Shown here piece by piece: positions 7,313-14,622 of a DNA stretch of 15,605 nt. The stretch comes from Prevotella sp. CAG:485 (GTDB taxonomy: Bacteria; Bacteroidota; Bacteroidia; Bacteroidales; Muribaculaceae): NCBI GenBank assembly GCA_000437495.1, contig FR897800.1:5063-20667 (forward strand), given 5' to 3'. Numbering within the stretch: position 1 is the first letter of the stretch; each line of letters opens with the position of its first letter. The notes under the pieces are model-generated. The model searched no databases. It worked only from the letters and a program-made list of their open reading frames with translations, and had not been told where the DNA came from. The position numbers and the translations under genes were made by a program.

Positions 7313-7393
7313 ATACCGTTGCTGAATGATGATATTTGCAAAGGTGCGAAAATTTTCTCTGTCCACGCACGGCTACCCCTTAGCATCTGCTAT

Positions 7394-7411
7394 TTTTTTT
7401 GCTTTGGAGGC
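7394..7411. repeat. 18-bp direct repeat, copy downstream of the orphan gene
   Basis: T7 followed by GCTTTGGAGGC, identical to 8204-8221, 810 bp away. This copy is intergenic, between the orphan gene stop (7466) and the CPBP start. It merges into a short palindrome, TTGGAGGCTCCAA (7404-7416). The other copy encodes the last residues of the glycosyltransferase, so this one looks like a duplicated 3' end of that gene. Confidence 0.75.
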
Positions 7412-7465
7412 TCCAATGTATCCAAGCCAAGGGTATGTCAGATGAAATTTCCTTCCTTCATATTC

Positions 7466-8185
7466 TTATTTGAAAGCAATTATAGGAATTACTTTTGTTG
7501 ACCCGTATGTCTGATATTTGTAGTTCCCAATTTGTCTTGCACATGTTCCTTGCGGTGCTTTAACCACTTGATTGTTATAAAAATCGCTGCCTTCCTGTGC
7601 CAATATTAAGACCTCTAAATCAGAGGTTAATATATTACCGTGAAACTCGTGTACAATTTCTTCCGCGATGGCATCACCCGAGTCTAAAACTTTTTTTACT
7701 TGAAAATTTCTTCGACTTACACATTCTCTCGGCTCATCAAATAACGTTTTTCCGGTATTATCTTCTACTGCAATAATTTTGTTAGAATTTGATGATTTCC
7801 CGTCACTGATTATTTTAACTGCAGGCACACTATTCTCGAAACCCCAGTTTGTAGTGTATTTGAATGTACCTACACGCTGAGCGCATTGATTATCAAGAAG
7901 GTCAATTTTTTGATTGTTGTAAAAATGTTGCCCCTTATTTGGAAAAATCAAAGCAACTGTTTCAATATTGTCGTCAGCAATTGCCAATGCGCAACCGGAT
8001 TCTAATACATTGATTATTTTAAAAGTAGAATAATCCATGTTTTCTCCGGGTTCATCAAACATTTGCAACCCCTCAATTCCTAAATCATTGGATTTGTTGA
8101 TAAAAAATGAAATAGTAATTACCAGTATAATTGACAAGACAAATCCTGTTGCTATACCAAGCACATATACGAGCCACTTCTTCAT
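7466..8185 (-). CDS. Membrane-anchored protein of unknown function with two copies of a ~85-residue domain
   Basis: I do not recognise a family. The 239-residue product has an N-terminal membrane anchor (about residues 5-28) after MKK, with the rest predicted to be periplasmic. It contains an internal duplication: residues ~43-124 and ~149-237 both begin FDEP, then share a VL-(E/D)-SG-x-A-(I/L)-A block, a hydrophobic strand, FYNNQ, CA-(Q/R)-(R/Q)-(V/I)-G, a (F/Y)KY motif and a closing hydrophobic strand with Pro. The pattern suggests two small beta-rich domains. The conserved Cys pairs (101 and 215, also 65 and 155) might form disulfides. The gene is visibly more AT-rich than its neighbours. 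It starts 6 bp after the glycosyltransferase stop, so it can be read by run-through from that operon. It lies wholly between two exact 18-bp direct repeats, which points to acquisition as a unit. Confidence 0.75.
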   Translation of the reverse strand: MKKWLVYVLGIATGFVLSIILVITISFFINKSNDLGIEGLQMFDEPGENMDYSTFKIINVLESGCALAIADDNIETVALIFPNKGQHFYNNQKIDLLDNQCAQRVGTFKYTTNWGFENSVPAVKIISDGKSSNSNKIIAVEDNTGKTLFDEPRECVSRRNFQVKKVLDSGDAIAEEIVHEFHGNILTSDLEVLILAQEGSDFYNNQVVKAPQGTCARQIGNYKYQTYGSTKVIPIIAFK

Positions 8186-8191
8186 AATCGA

Positions 8192-9343
8192 TTATTTGGA
8201 ATATTTTTTTGCTTTGGAGGCAAGGGCCTCTTCGTAGACGGTGTGGATGGCGGAGGCTATATCGGCGGCGGCAAAGGTGGCGGCATGAGCCTTTCCGGCA
8301 CGGCGGCGTGCCTCTATGTCGGGGGTGTTGTTGCTGATGGCATGCACGGCATGAATCATGGCTTTGATGTCGTCGGGCGCGATGAGGAAGGCTGCGTTGC
8401 CGCCGGCTTCGGGCAGCGACGAGGTGTTCGACGTTACCGTGGGGCAGCCGCTTGCCAGGGCTTCCAATACGGGTATGCCGAAGCCCTCGTAGCGCGACGG
8501 ATACAACGCCGCCATGGCGCTCTGATAAAGCGCCGGAAGGTCTGTGAAGCCCACGTTCTTGAGAATGTGGAGCCGCCGGCGCACGCCAACCTCCTCGGCC
8601 AGCTCGAGCATCTCTCGGAGGTAACGTCCTCCGCGACCCACCGCCACAAGCTCAATCTCGTCGGGCATGGCCGAAAGAGCGCGGATGCTCGTCTCCAGGT
8701 TCTTGCGCTGCTCAATGGTGCCCACCTGCAGCAGGAAACGGTGAGGCAAACGGTAGCGTTCGCGCACTTCGCGCCTGCGCTCCGGGCTCGCCGTCTGCGA
8801 GAAGATGGGACTGCAGCCCTGCCGGATAACCCGTATGCGCTCCTCGGGCACGCCGTACAGCTCCATGACGTCGCGTTTGGTGGCTTCGGAGATGGCTATC
8901 ACCCTGTCGGCATGGCGCACCGAGTAACCGTATTTCAGGTCATAGAGAGTGCGGTCGATGCGGTTGTAACACTCCGGCATACGCCTGTAGATGACGTCGT
9001 GAATCGTCACCACCGAGGCTATCGGGGAGCGGTGGATGTTCAGCGGCAGTTCGTTGCTGAGGCCGTGAAACACCTCCGCGCCCTCCTGGCGTGCCTGCTT
9101 GGTAACGCCCCACGAGCGCCACACAGCCTTGGGCCACGCCCAGAAACGGTCGGGATGGCGGAAGGCCACATTGGGCCGTTGCAGAAGGGTTTTCAGGCGG
9201 GGATTGGCGCGAATTTCCGGCACATACACCAAATGATCGTCGGCCGGATAAGCCTCCGACATCGTTTCAAGAATCAGCCGTGAATAATTTCCCAGGCCGG
9301 TATAATTGCGCATGGCCCGTTTGCCGTCGTATGCTATCTTCAT
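8192..9343 (-). CDS. GT4-family glycosyltransferase (GT-B fold)
   Basis: Cytoplasmic or peripheral-membrane retaining glycosyltransferase of 383 residues. N-terminal domain: the glycine loop TGLGNY (15-20) near the start, then VVTIHDVIYRRMPECY (111-126) and RVIAISEATKRDV (147-159). C-terminal domain: LQVGTIEQRKNLETSI (205-220), the donor-sugar strand region and the E-x7-E motif EGFGIPVLE (Glu286 and Glu294), followed by a conserved ASGCPTVTSNTSSLPEAGG stretch (297-315). It resembles mannosyl- and related transferases of lipopolysaccharide or capsule assembly; the donor and acceptor cannot be told. The ATG is 4 bp after the mutS stop, so it is translated from the same transcript. The last codons (A375-K380) are encoded by one copy of the 18-bp direct repeat. 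Confidence 0.92.
   Translation of the reverse strand: MKIAYDGKRAMRNYTGLGNYSRLILETMSEAYPADDHLVYVPEIRANPRLKTLLQRPNVAFRHPDRFWAWPKAVWRSWGVTKQARQEGAEVFHGLSNELPLNIHRSPIASVVTIHDVIYRRMPECYNRIDRTLYDLKYGYSVRHADRVIAISEATKRDVMELYGVPEERIRVIRQGCSPIFSQTASPERRREVRERYRLPHRFLLQVGTIEQRKNLETSIRALSAMPDEIELVAVGRGGRYLREMLELAEEVGVRRRLHILKNVGFTDLPALYQSAMAALYPSRYEGFGIPVLEALASGCPTVTSNTSSLPEAGGNAAFLIAPDDIKAMIHAVHAISNNTPDIEARRRAGKAHAATFAAADIASAIHTVYEEALASKAKKYSK
8204..8221. repeat. 18-bp direct repeat, copy at the 3' end of the glycosyltransferase gene
   Basis: T7 plus GCTTTGGAGGC, identical to 7394-7411. Read on the minus strand it encodes A-S-K-A-K-K, ending 12 nt before the glycosyltransferase stop codon. Joining the upstream gene to the sequence beyond the other copy would still give an intact glycosyltransferase, ending either directly after these residues (seven A's) or six codons later (eight A's). 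Confidence 0.75.
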
Positions 9344-9347
9344 CTGG

Positions 9348-11981
9348 TCAGTCTTCAGGTTTGCCGGTAAGCAGTGATTTCAGTTTATGCAGCATGGTAA
9401 GCGCCTGCAGGGGTGTGAGATTGTCGATGTCGAGGCGCAGGATAATGTCGCGAATCTGGCCCAGCAGCGGGTCGTCGAGCTGGAAGATTGACGCCTGATA
9501 TCCTTCGCGCTGTTTACCCATATCGGCCATGTCGGGCTTGCCCACGGTGTCAGCCGCATCCTTGTCGGCGGCCGATTCAAGCTGTTGCAGCACCTCGCCG
9601 GCTCGCTTCACTATCGACGGCGGAATGCCCGCCAGCCGAGCCACATGGATGCCGAAGCTATGGGCCGAGCCACCTTTCTGCAGCTTGCGCAGGAAGATGA
9701 CCTTGCCGCCGCTCTCGCTCACCGACACGTTGTAATTCACCACCCTGACAAAGGATTTCTCCATTTCGTTGAGCTCGTGATAATGGGTGGCAAAGAGAGT
9801 ACGCGGGCGGCAGGCACCGTTTTCGTGAATGTTCTCCACAATGGCCCAGGCAATGGAAATGCCGTCGTAGGTGGAGGTGCCGCGGCCTAATTCGTCGAAG
9901 AGAATCAGCGACCGGGGCGTCATATTGTTGAGTATGGAAGCGGCTTCCGTCATCTCCACCATGAAGGTGGATTCGCCGCGCGAGATGTTGTCGCTGGCTC
10001 CCACACGAGTAAAAATCTTGTCTACCAGACCTATCCGCGCGGCCTTTGCCGGCACGAAATGGCCTGTCTGCGCCATGAGCGCTATCAGGGCTGTCTGGCG
10101 CAGCAGAGCCGACTTACCGCTCATGTTGGGGCCGGTGATGACCATTATCTGCTGACGCTCCGTGTCGAGGCGCACCGAGTTGGCCACATAAATCTCGCCC
10201 GGGGGCATCATCCGTTCTATCACCGGGTGCCGCCCGTCGGTGATGTCGAGCTCCATGCTCTCGTCTACCGTGGGGCGCACATAGTTGCCCTCCAAGGCCG
10301 ACAGCGCCGCCGACAGGTTGCAATCAAGCTCGGCGGCCGCCTCCGTGTTGCGCCTGATGGCCGGTATGTAGCGGGACGCCACACCCACGAGCTCGTCGAA
10401 GATGCGGCGTTCAATGGCGTCTATGCGGTCCTGAGCCCCGAAAATCTTCTGTTCATAGTCTTTCAGCTCGGGGGTGATATAGCGTTCGGCGCCCGTGAGG
10501 GTCTGCTTGCGAATCCAATCGACCGGTGCCTTGTCGCGATACGTGTTGCGCACCTCCAGGTAGTAGCCGAACACACTGTTGAAGCCAATCTTCAGCGAGG
10601 GAATGCCGGTGGCCTCCGCCTCTCGGCGCTGAATGTCGGCCAACGCCTCCTTGCTGTGCGTGAGCAGTCCGCGCAGCTCGTCGAGTTCTGCATCCACCCC
10701 TTCGGCAATGGCATTACCCTGATTGAGCATTGCCGGCGCGTCGGGGTTCAGCGTGGCGCGCAGACGGCGCGTCAGCTCCGTGAGCGGGTCAATGCTATCG
10801 GCGGCTTTCAGCAGCGGTTCGCGTCCCAGAGTCTGCAACAGACGCCGCAGCGCGTCGAAAGCCTGCAAAGCCTGCAGCAGACGCACCATTTCGCGCGGAC
10901 CAACACGCAGAGCCCCTATCTTGGAGGCTATGCGCTCAGGGTCGCCGATTTCGGCCAGTATAGTGCCGAGGTGATTGCGCAGTTCCTCGTCGTCGTAGAA
11001 AATCTGCACCATCTCCAGCCGCTCGTTAATCTCTTTTACGCGTGCTAAGGGAAAGACCAGGCGGCGGCGCAGCATACGCGCTCCCGGTGCGCAGCACGTC
11101 CGGTCGAGCACGTCGAGCAGACTCTTGCCCCCTTCGGCCATAGGCTCCAAAAGCTCCAGGTTGCGCACCGTGAACGGGTCGAGCCTCACATAACGGTCTT
11201 CGTCGATGCGGCTCAGCGACGTTATATGAGCCACCTGCCGGTGTTCGGTGGCGTCGAGGTAGAACATCAGCGAGCCGGCCGCTATCACCGCCAACGGCAG
11301 CTTGTCGACGCCGAAGCCGCGCAGCGACGCGGTGGAGAAATGTCTTGTGAGGCGTTCCTCGGCCGCCTGCTGCGTGTATATCCAGTCGTCTAACTCATAG
11401 AGGGCACATTTTGGGGGAGCCATACGGGCAGCGCGCGACTTCTCGCCGCGCATCATCACCAGCTCGGCCGGCGCTATGCCGCCCAACAGTTTCTCGACGT
11501 ATTGCTGCGACCCCTGGGCACACAAAAACTCGCCCGTGGAGATATCGAGGAAGGCCACACCCGCCTCTTTGCCGCTGAAGCAGACGCCTGCCAGGAAATT
11601 GTTGCGGCGTGCCTGCAGCAGACTGTCGCTCAGGTTCAGACCCGGCGTAATCAGCTCCGTGATGCCGCGCTTCACCAGCTTTTTAGTCAGCTTGGGGTCT
11701 TCGAGCTGCTCGCAGATGGCCACCCGTTTGCCGGCGCGCACCAGCCGCGGCAGATACGTGTCGAGGGCATGATGCGGAAACCCGGCCAGCTCCACGCTCG
11801 ATGCCGCTCCGTTGGCACGCCTTGTCAGCGTTATGCCCAAAATCCTGCTGGCATCGATGGCGTCGGTGGAGAACGTTTCATAGAAATCGCCCACCCTGAA
11901 CAGCAAAATAGCGTCGGGGTGTTTCCGCTTCATTTCCAGATATTGCTTCATCAGCGGCGTCTCCGCTATCTTTTTGGCCAT
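9348..11981 (-). CDS. mutS: DNA mismatch repair protein MutS
   Basis: Mismatch-recognition ATPase that binds mispairs and small loops and recruits MutL. The 877-residue length is normal. The N-terminal mismatch-binding motif F-Y-E is present (Phe33, Tyr34, Glu35 in VGDFYETF). The C-terminal ABC ATPase has the Walker A GPNMSGKS (617-624), the STFMVEM signature region (671-677), Walker B LILFDE (692-697) followed by GRGTSTYDG, and the H-loop ATHYHEL (731-737). The C-terminal part retains a FQLDDPLLGQIRDIILRLD-like helical region (about 833-851) typical of Bacteroidetes MutS. It begins 21 bp after mgtE and ends 4 bp before the glycosyltransferase ATG, so it is embedded in the operon rather than having its own visible promoter. 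Confidence 0.98.
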   Translation of the reverse strand: MAKKIAETPLMKQYLEMKRKHPDAILLFRVGDFYETFSTDAIDASRILGITLTRRANGAASSVELAGFPHHALDTYLPRLVRAGKRVAICEQLEDPKLTKKLVKRGITELITPGLNLSDSLLQARRNNFLAGVCFSGKEAGVAFLDISTGEFLCAQGSQQYVEKLLGGIAPAELVMMRGEKSRAARMAPPKCALYELDDWIYTQQAAEERLTRHFSTASLRGFGVDKLPLAVIAAGSLMFYLDATEHRQVAHITSLSRIDEDRYVRLDPFTVRNLELLEPMAEGGKSLLDVLDRTCCAPGARMLRRRLVFPLARVKEINERLEMVQIFYDDEELRNHLGTILAEIGDPERIASKIGALRVGPREMVRLLQALQAFDALRRLLQTLGREPLLKAADSIDPLTELTRRLRATLNPDAPAMLNQGNAIAEGVDAELDELRGLLTHSKEALADIQRREAEATGIPSLKIGFNSVFGYYLEVRNTYRDKAPVDWIRKQTLTGAERYITPELKDYEQKIFGAQDRIDAIERRIFDELVGVASRYIPAIRRNTEAAAELDCNLSAALSALEGNYVRPTVDESMELDITDGRHPVIERMMPPGEIYVANSVRLDTERQQIMVITGPNMSGKSALLRQTALIALMAQTGHFVPAKAARIGLVDKIFTRVGASDNISRGESTFMVEMTEAASILNNMTPRSLILFDELGRGTSTYDGISIAWAIVENIHENGACRPRTLFATHYHELNEMEKSFVRVVNYNVSVSESGGKVIFLRKLQKGGSAHSFGIHVARLAGIPPSIVKRAGEVLQQLESAADKDAADTVGKPDMADMGKQREGYQASIFQLDDPLLGQIRDIILRLDIDNLTPLQALTMLHKLKSLLTGKPED

Positions 11982-12002
11982 ACGTATTTAGCTGAAATGT
12001 TT

Positions 12003-13376
12003 TTAGAATCTTACGTTGAAGACGTGGAGCATCCAGGTTGACATGCCCACATAGATGCACATGCCCACAATGTCGTTGGTAATCTGAATGAAGGGGCCGG
12101 TGGCGCGGGCAGGGTCAATGTGGAGGCGTTCGAGCATCAGGGGCACAAAAGTGCCGAACACGGTGGCAAACACCACCATGACGAACAGTGATGAGGCTAC
12201 GGCACCCATCACCGCGGCTTTGTCGTGGTTTATCACCACGAAGATGTACATTGCCACCACGCCCGAAATCACTATGGCGTTTACCAGGGAGATAAGACAT
12301 TCGCGGGCTATCTGCTTGCCTGTGTTGCGCAGCGAGAGGCGTCCGTTGGCAAGGCCCTGAACAACTATTGCGGAGGCCTGTACGCCTACGTTGCCGCCGG
12401 TGCCTCCAATCAGGGGAATGAAGATGGCCAGGGCAGCCACTTTGGCTATCTGCTCTTCAAAGCCGCCAAGGATGATGGAGTTGACGATGCCGCCGATGAT
12501 GCCTATCAGCAGCCACGGCAGGCGTGCCTTTATCTGTGCCCAGATGGAGTCGTCGGCGTCGATATCCGACGATATACCGGCGGCCATCTGATAGTCGCGT
12601 TCGCTGGCTTCGCGCACCTCGTCCATGACGTCGTCGACCGTTACCTGACCTACCAGGCGACCGATGTCGTCGACTACCGGCATGGCCACAAGGTCGTATT
12701 TCTCGAAGTCTATGGCCACCTCGTCGATGGGTGTGTCGGTGTGCAGACTCACCGGCTCGGTGTCCATAACGTGTTTTATCTTGCTCACCGAGGGGTGTGT
12801 CAGCATTTTCTTCAGCGGCAGTATGCCCTGCAGACGCGAGTCGTTGTCTACCACATAGATGTAATAGATGTCGTCCATCTCTTCGGCCTGGCGCCGCATT
12901 TCCTTGATGCAGTCGGGCATGGATAGGTTTTCGTTGACCACAATCATCTCCGTGCCCATGAGGCCGCCGGCGGTGTCTTCGTCGTATTTCAGCAGGTCAA
13001 CGATGTTGCCGGCCTGCTCCACGTCGTCGATGTGCTGAATTACCTCGTCGCGTTCCTCCTTGTCGAGTTCCTGGATAAGGTCAACGGCGTCGTCGGTGTC
13101 GAGCAGGTCGATGAATCGGCCGATTTCCTTGGAGTCCATGCCCTCGAGGAGCTTGCGCCGGTCTTCCTCGTCAAGCTCCATGAGCACGTCGGCCTGCTTC
13201 TCCTCATCGTCGATGAGGTTGAAGACCCATTCGGCCTGTTTCAGATTCAGGCTCTGGAAAAGCTCGGCAATGTCGGCCGGGTGCAGCGAGTTTATCTCCT
13301 GCGTGGCTTCGGCCGCATTGTGGTCGTCGATAAGCTCCTCAATGCGCTCTATGTCCTGCTCGGTAAACTCTTTCAT
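12003..13376 (-). CDS. mgtE: Magnesium transporter MgtE
   Basis: Magnesium-selective channel/transporter of the inner membrane, 457 residues. The N-terminal acidic, helical superhelix domain (about 1-130) and two CBS domains (about 137-257) sense cytoplasmic Mg2+ and close the pore when it is plentiful. The membrane domain has five hydrophobic segments from about residue 287, with the pore signature GGTGGNVGVQ (324-333) and the conserved DPARATGPF block (421-429) followed by Asp435. Its ATG overlaps the stop of the HAD phosphatase gene (ATGA, 4 nt) and mutS follows after 21 bp. No Mg2+-sensing leader can be recognised because there is no leader space; any regulation would come from the CBS domains or the operon promoter. 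Confidence 0.96.
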   Translation of the reverse strand: MKEFTEQDIERIEELIDDHNAAEATQEINSLHPADIAELFQSLNLKQAEWVFNLIDDEEKQADVLMELDEEDRRKLLEGMDSKEIGRFIDLLDTDDAVDLIQELDKEERDEVIQHIDDVEQAGNIVDLLKYDEDTAGGLMGTEMIVVNENLSMPDCIKEMRRQAEEMDDIYYIYVVDNDSRLQGILPLKKMLTHPSVSKIKHVMDTEPVSLHTDTPIDEVAIDFEKYDLVAMPVVDDIGRLVGQVTVDDVMDEVREASERDYQMAAGISSDIDADDSIWAQIKARLPWLLIGIIGGIVNSIILGGFEEQIAKVAALAIFIPLIGGTGGNVGVQASAIVVQGLANGRLSLRNTGKQIARECLISLVNAIVISGVVAMYIFVVINHDKAAVMGAVASSLFVMVVFATVFGTFVPLMLERLHIDPARATGPFIQITNDIVGMCIYVGMSTWMLHVFNVRF

Positions 13377-13702
13377 TTGACGGTGGAGTTAGTGTCGGGC
13401 AGCAGGCGGCGCCGAATGTCGGCCCAGTTGTCGCCGGCGGTGATTGCGCGGTCATCTATCCAGAGGTCGCCCACGGGTTTGCCCATGAAGAGCTGATGAT
13501 AGCGCACTCCGTGGCGCTGCAGCCAGTCAACGGTCATTTCATACTCCACCCATGTGCGGGCCGAGTAGATGATTATGGTGTGTCCGGCGTCGTAGAGCGC
13601 GTTCACCGTGTCGATGGCGCCCGGCATCGGCTCGGCCAGACAGCGCGAGAACTGACGCATTTCACGGCAAATGGTGCCGTCGAGGTCTATTATTATCTGC
13701 AT
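13373..13702 (-). CDS. Small HAD-superfamily phosphatase, capsule-biosynthesis type
   Basis: A 109-residue capless HAD hydrolase. All four HAD motifs are visible: DLDGT with Asp6 (nucleophile) and Asp8, Ser47 in YSART, Lys75 in MGKP, and the acidic pair Asp83-Asp84 in WIDDRA. Size and motif context resemble the small phosphatases of polysaccharide loci (EcbF/BcbF-like). It probably removes phosphate from a small sugar-related metabolite, but the substrate is unknown. Its start lies inside the 3' end of the ATP-grasp gene (10-nt overlap) and its stop overlaps the mgtE start, so it is translated as part of one transcript. The ATP-grasp partner suggests a shared modification step. Confidence 0.85.
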   Translation of the reverse strand: MQIIIDLDGTICREMRQFSRCLAEPMPGAIDTVNALYDAGHTIIIYSARTWVEYEMTVDWLQRHGVRYHQLFMGKPVGDLWIDDRAITAGDNWADIRRRLLPDTNSTVK

Positions 13703-14622
13703 GGCGCAAAGATTATTTCCTGAGTGTAACGGGTCATGAGCGTGCCGGGTACCCAGTCGTGGAAGGGTTCGGGCTTCAGACCCAGAGTTTCCTGAGCCAG
13801 CATCTGCGGCATACGCGAGCCGGCTCCAATGCCCGTAACCACGCCGCCGCCCAGGCGCGGGTTGATTTCCATGAGCAGGTACTCGCCGCCGGGTGTGCGC
13901 AGAAACTGCAGCGTTACGGGACCGCGCAGCGGCAAAGCGTCTAATACCCTATGGCTGAGAGCGAGCAGGTCGGGGTCGGCAACCGTTATGGAGCGCATGG
14001 CCTCGCCGCCGGCCGTCTCGAGGCGTTCGCGCGGCACCACCGAAAGCACCTCGCCGTCCGTACGCACGTAGCAGTCAACGGTGAACTCGCGGGCATCCTC
14101 CACAAACTGTTGAATCTGATAATCGTCGGCGCAGATGTGCGGAGGCACCTCACGGGCGCTGCGGGCCACTATGATGCCTTTGGAGGCCGACCCTGTGCGC
14201 GGCTTGTAGATGCGCGGAAAGGTGTCGCCTGCCAGCGGTGGCTGCGGTAGCCCTTTCTCGGCAAAGAGGCGGTAGGCCAGGAGCTTGTCGAACATGGCAT
14301 GGCAGAGGGTCTCGTCGCTGACGGGTATGAACACGCCGGGGCAGAGAGGCTTCAGCCGGGCGCACAGCTCCACGGCCGGGTCCACGAAGGGCAGCACAAG
14401 GTTCACCTTCCGAGCCTCAATAATGCCGCGCAGATGGTCGAGGATGTCGGGGGCTTTCCAGCGGCGTCCCTGTATCACCTCGGCCACAGCCACGGCCGGC
14501 ACGCGCCAGTCGAGCTCATAGCTGAGCACCCGGGCCTGATGGCCAAGGGCACGGAAAGCATCTTTTATATGGCGCGCCACCGACACTCGTTTGGCGCCTC
14601 CCAGCATAAGGATTGTAATCAT
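13693..14622 (-). CDS. ATP-grasp ligase (carbamoyl-phosphate-synthase-like)
   Basis: A 309-residue enzyme with a preATP-grasp N-terminal domain (about 1-105, beginning with the ITILMLGGAKR nucleotide-binding-like strand and loop) and an ATP-grasp domain. The ATP-binding lysine loop is at 138-150 (YKPRTGSASKGI), and the metal-binding end is MEINPRLGGG (251-260), with Glu252, Asn254 and Arg256 as likely Mg2+/ATP ligands. ATP-grasp enzymes join a carboxylate to an amine or other nucleophile via an acyl-phosphate. Substrate is unknown; linkage to a flippase and a capsule-type phosphatase suggests decoration of a surface polysaccharide or its precursor. The ATG overlaps the flippase stop (ATGA). 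Confidence 0.87.
   Translation of the reverse strand: MITILMLGGAKRVSVARHIKDAFRALGHQARVLSYELDWRVPAVAVAEVIQGRRWKAPDILDHLRGIIEARKVNLVLPFVDPAVELCARLKPLCPGVFIPVSDETLCHAMFDKLLAYRLFAEKGLPQPPLAGDTFPRIYKPRTGSASKGIIVARSAREVPPHICADDYQIQQFVEDAREFTVDCYVRTDGEVLSVVPRERLETAGGEAMRSITVADPDLLALSHRVLDALPLRGPVTLQFLRTPGGEYLLMEINPRLGGGVVTGIGAGSRMPQMLAQETLGLKPEPFHDWVPGTLMTRYTQEIIFAPCR

Noticed and set aside
7364..7366. GTG at 7366 as start of the CPBP protease
   Set aside because: It only adds 18 residues with no family similarity, and ATGs follow at 7312 and 7306. It cannot be excluded.
7382..7400. Plus-strand terminator (TAGCA-TC-TGCTA stem followed by T8)
   Set aside because: The stem is only 5 bp with a 2-nt loop, and no plus-strand gene ends nearby. 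The T-run belongs to the direct repeat.
8243..9283. Long plus-strand open frame opposite the glycosyltransferase; similar ones at 1842-2666 and 10059-11048
   Set aside because: These are antisense shadows of confidently identified minus-strand genes in GC-rich DNA; their translations show no domain or motif.
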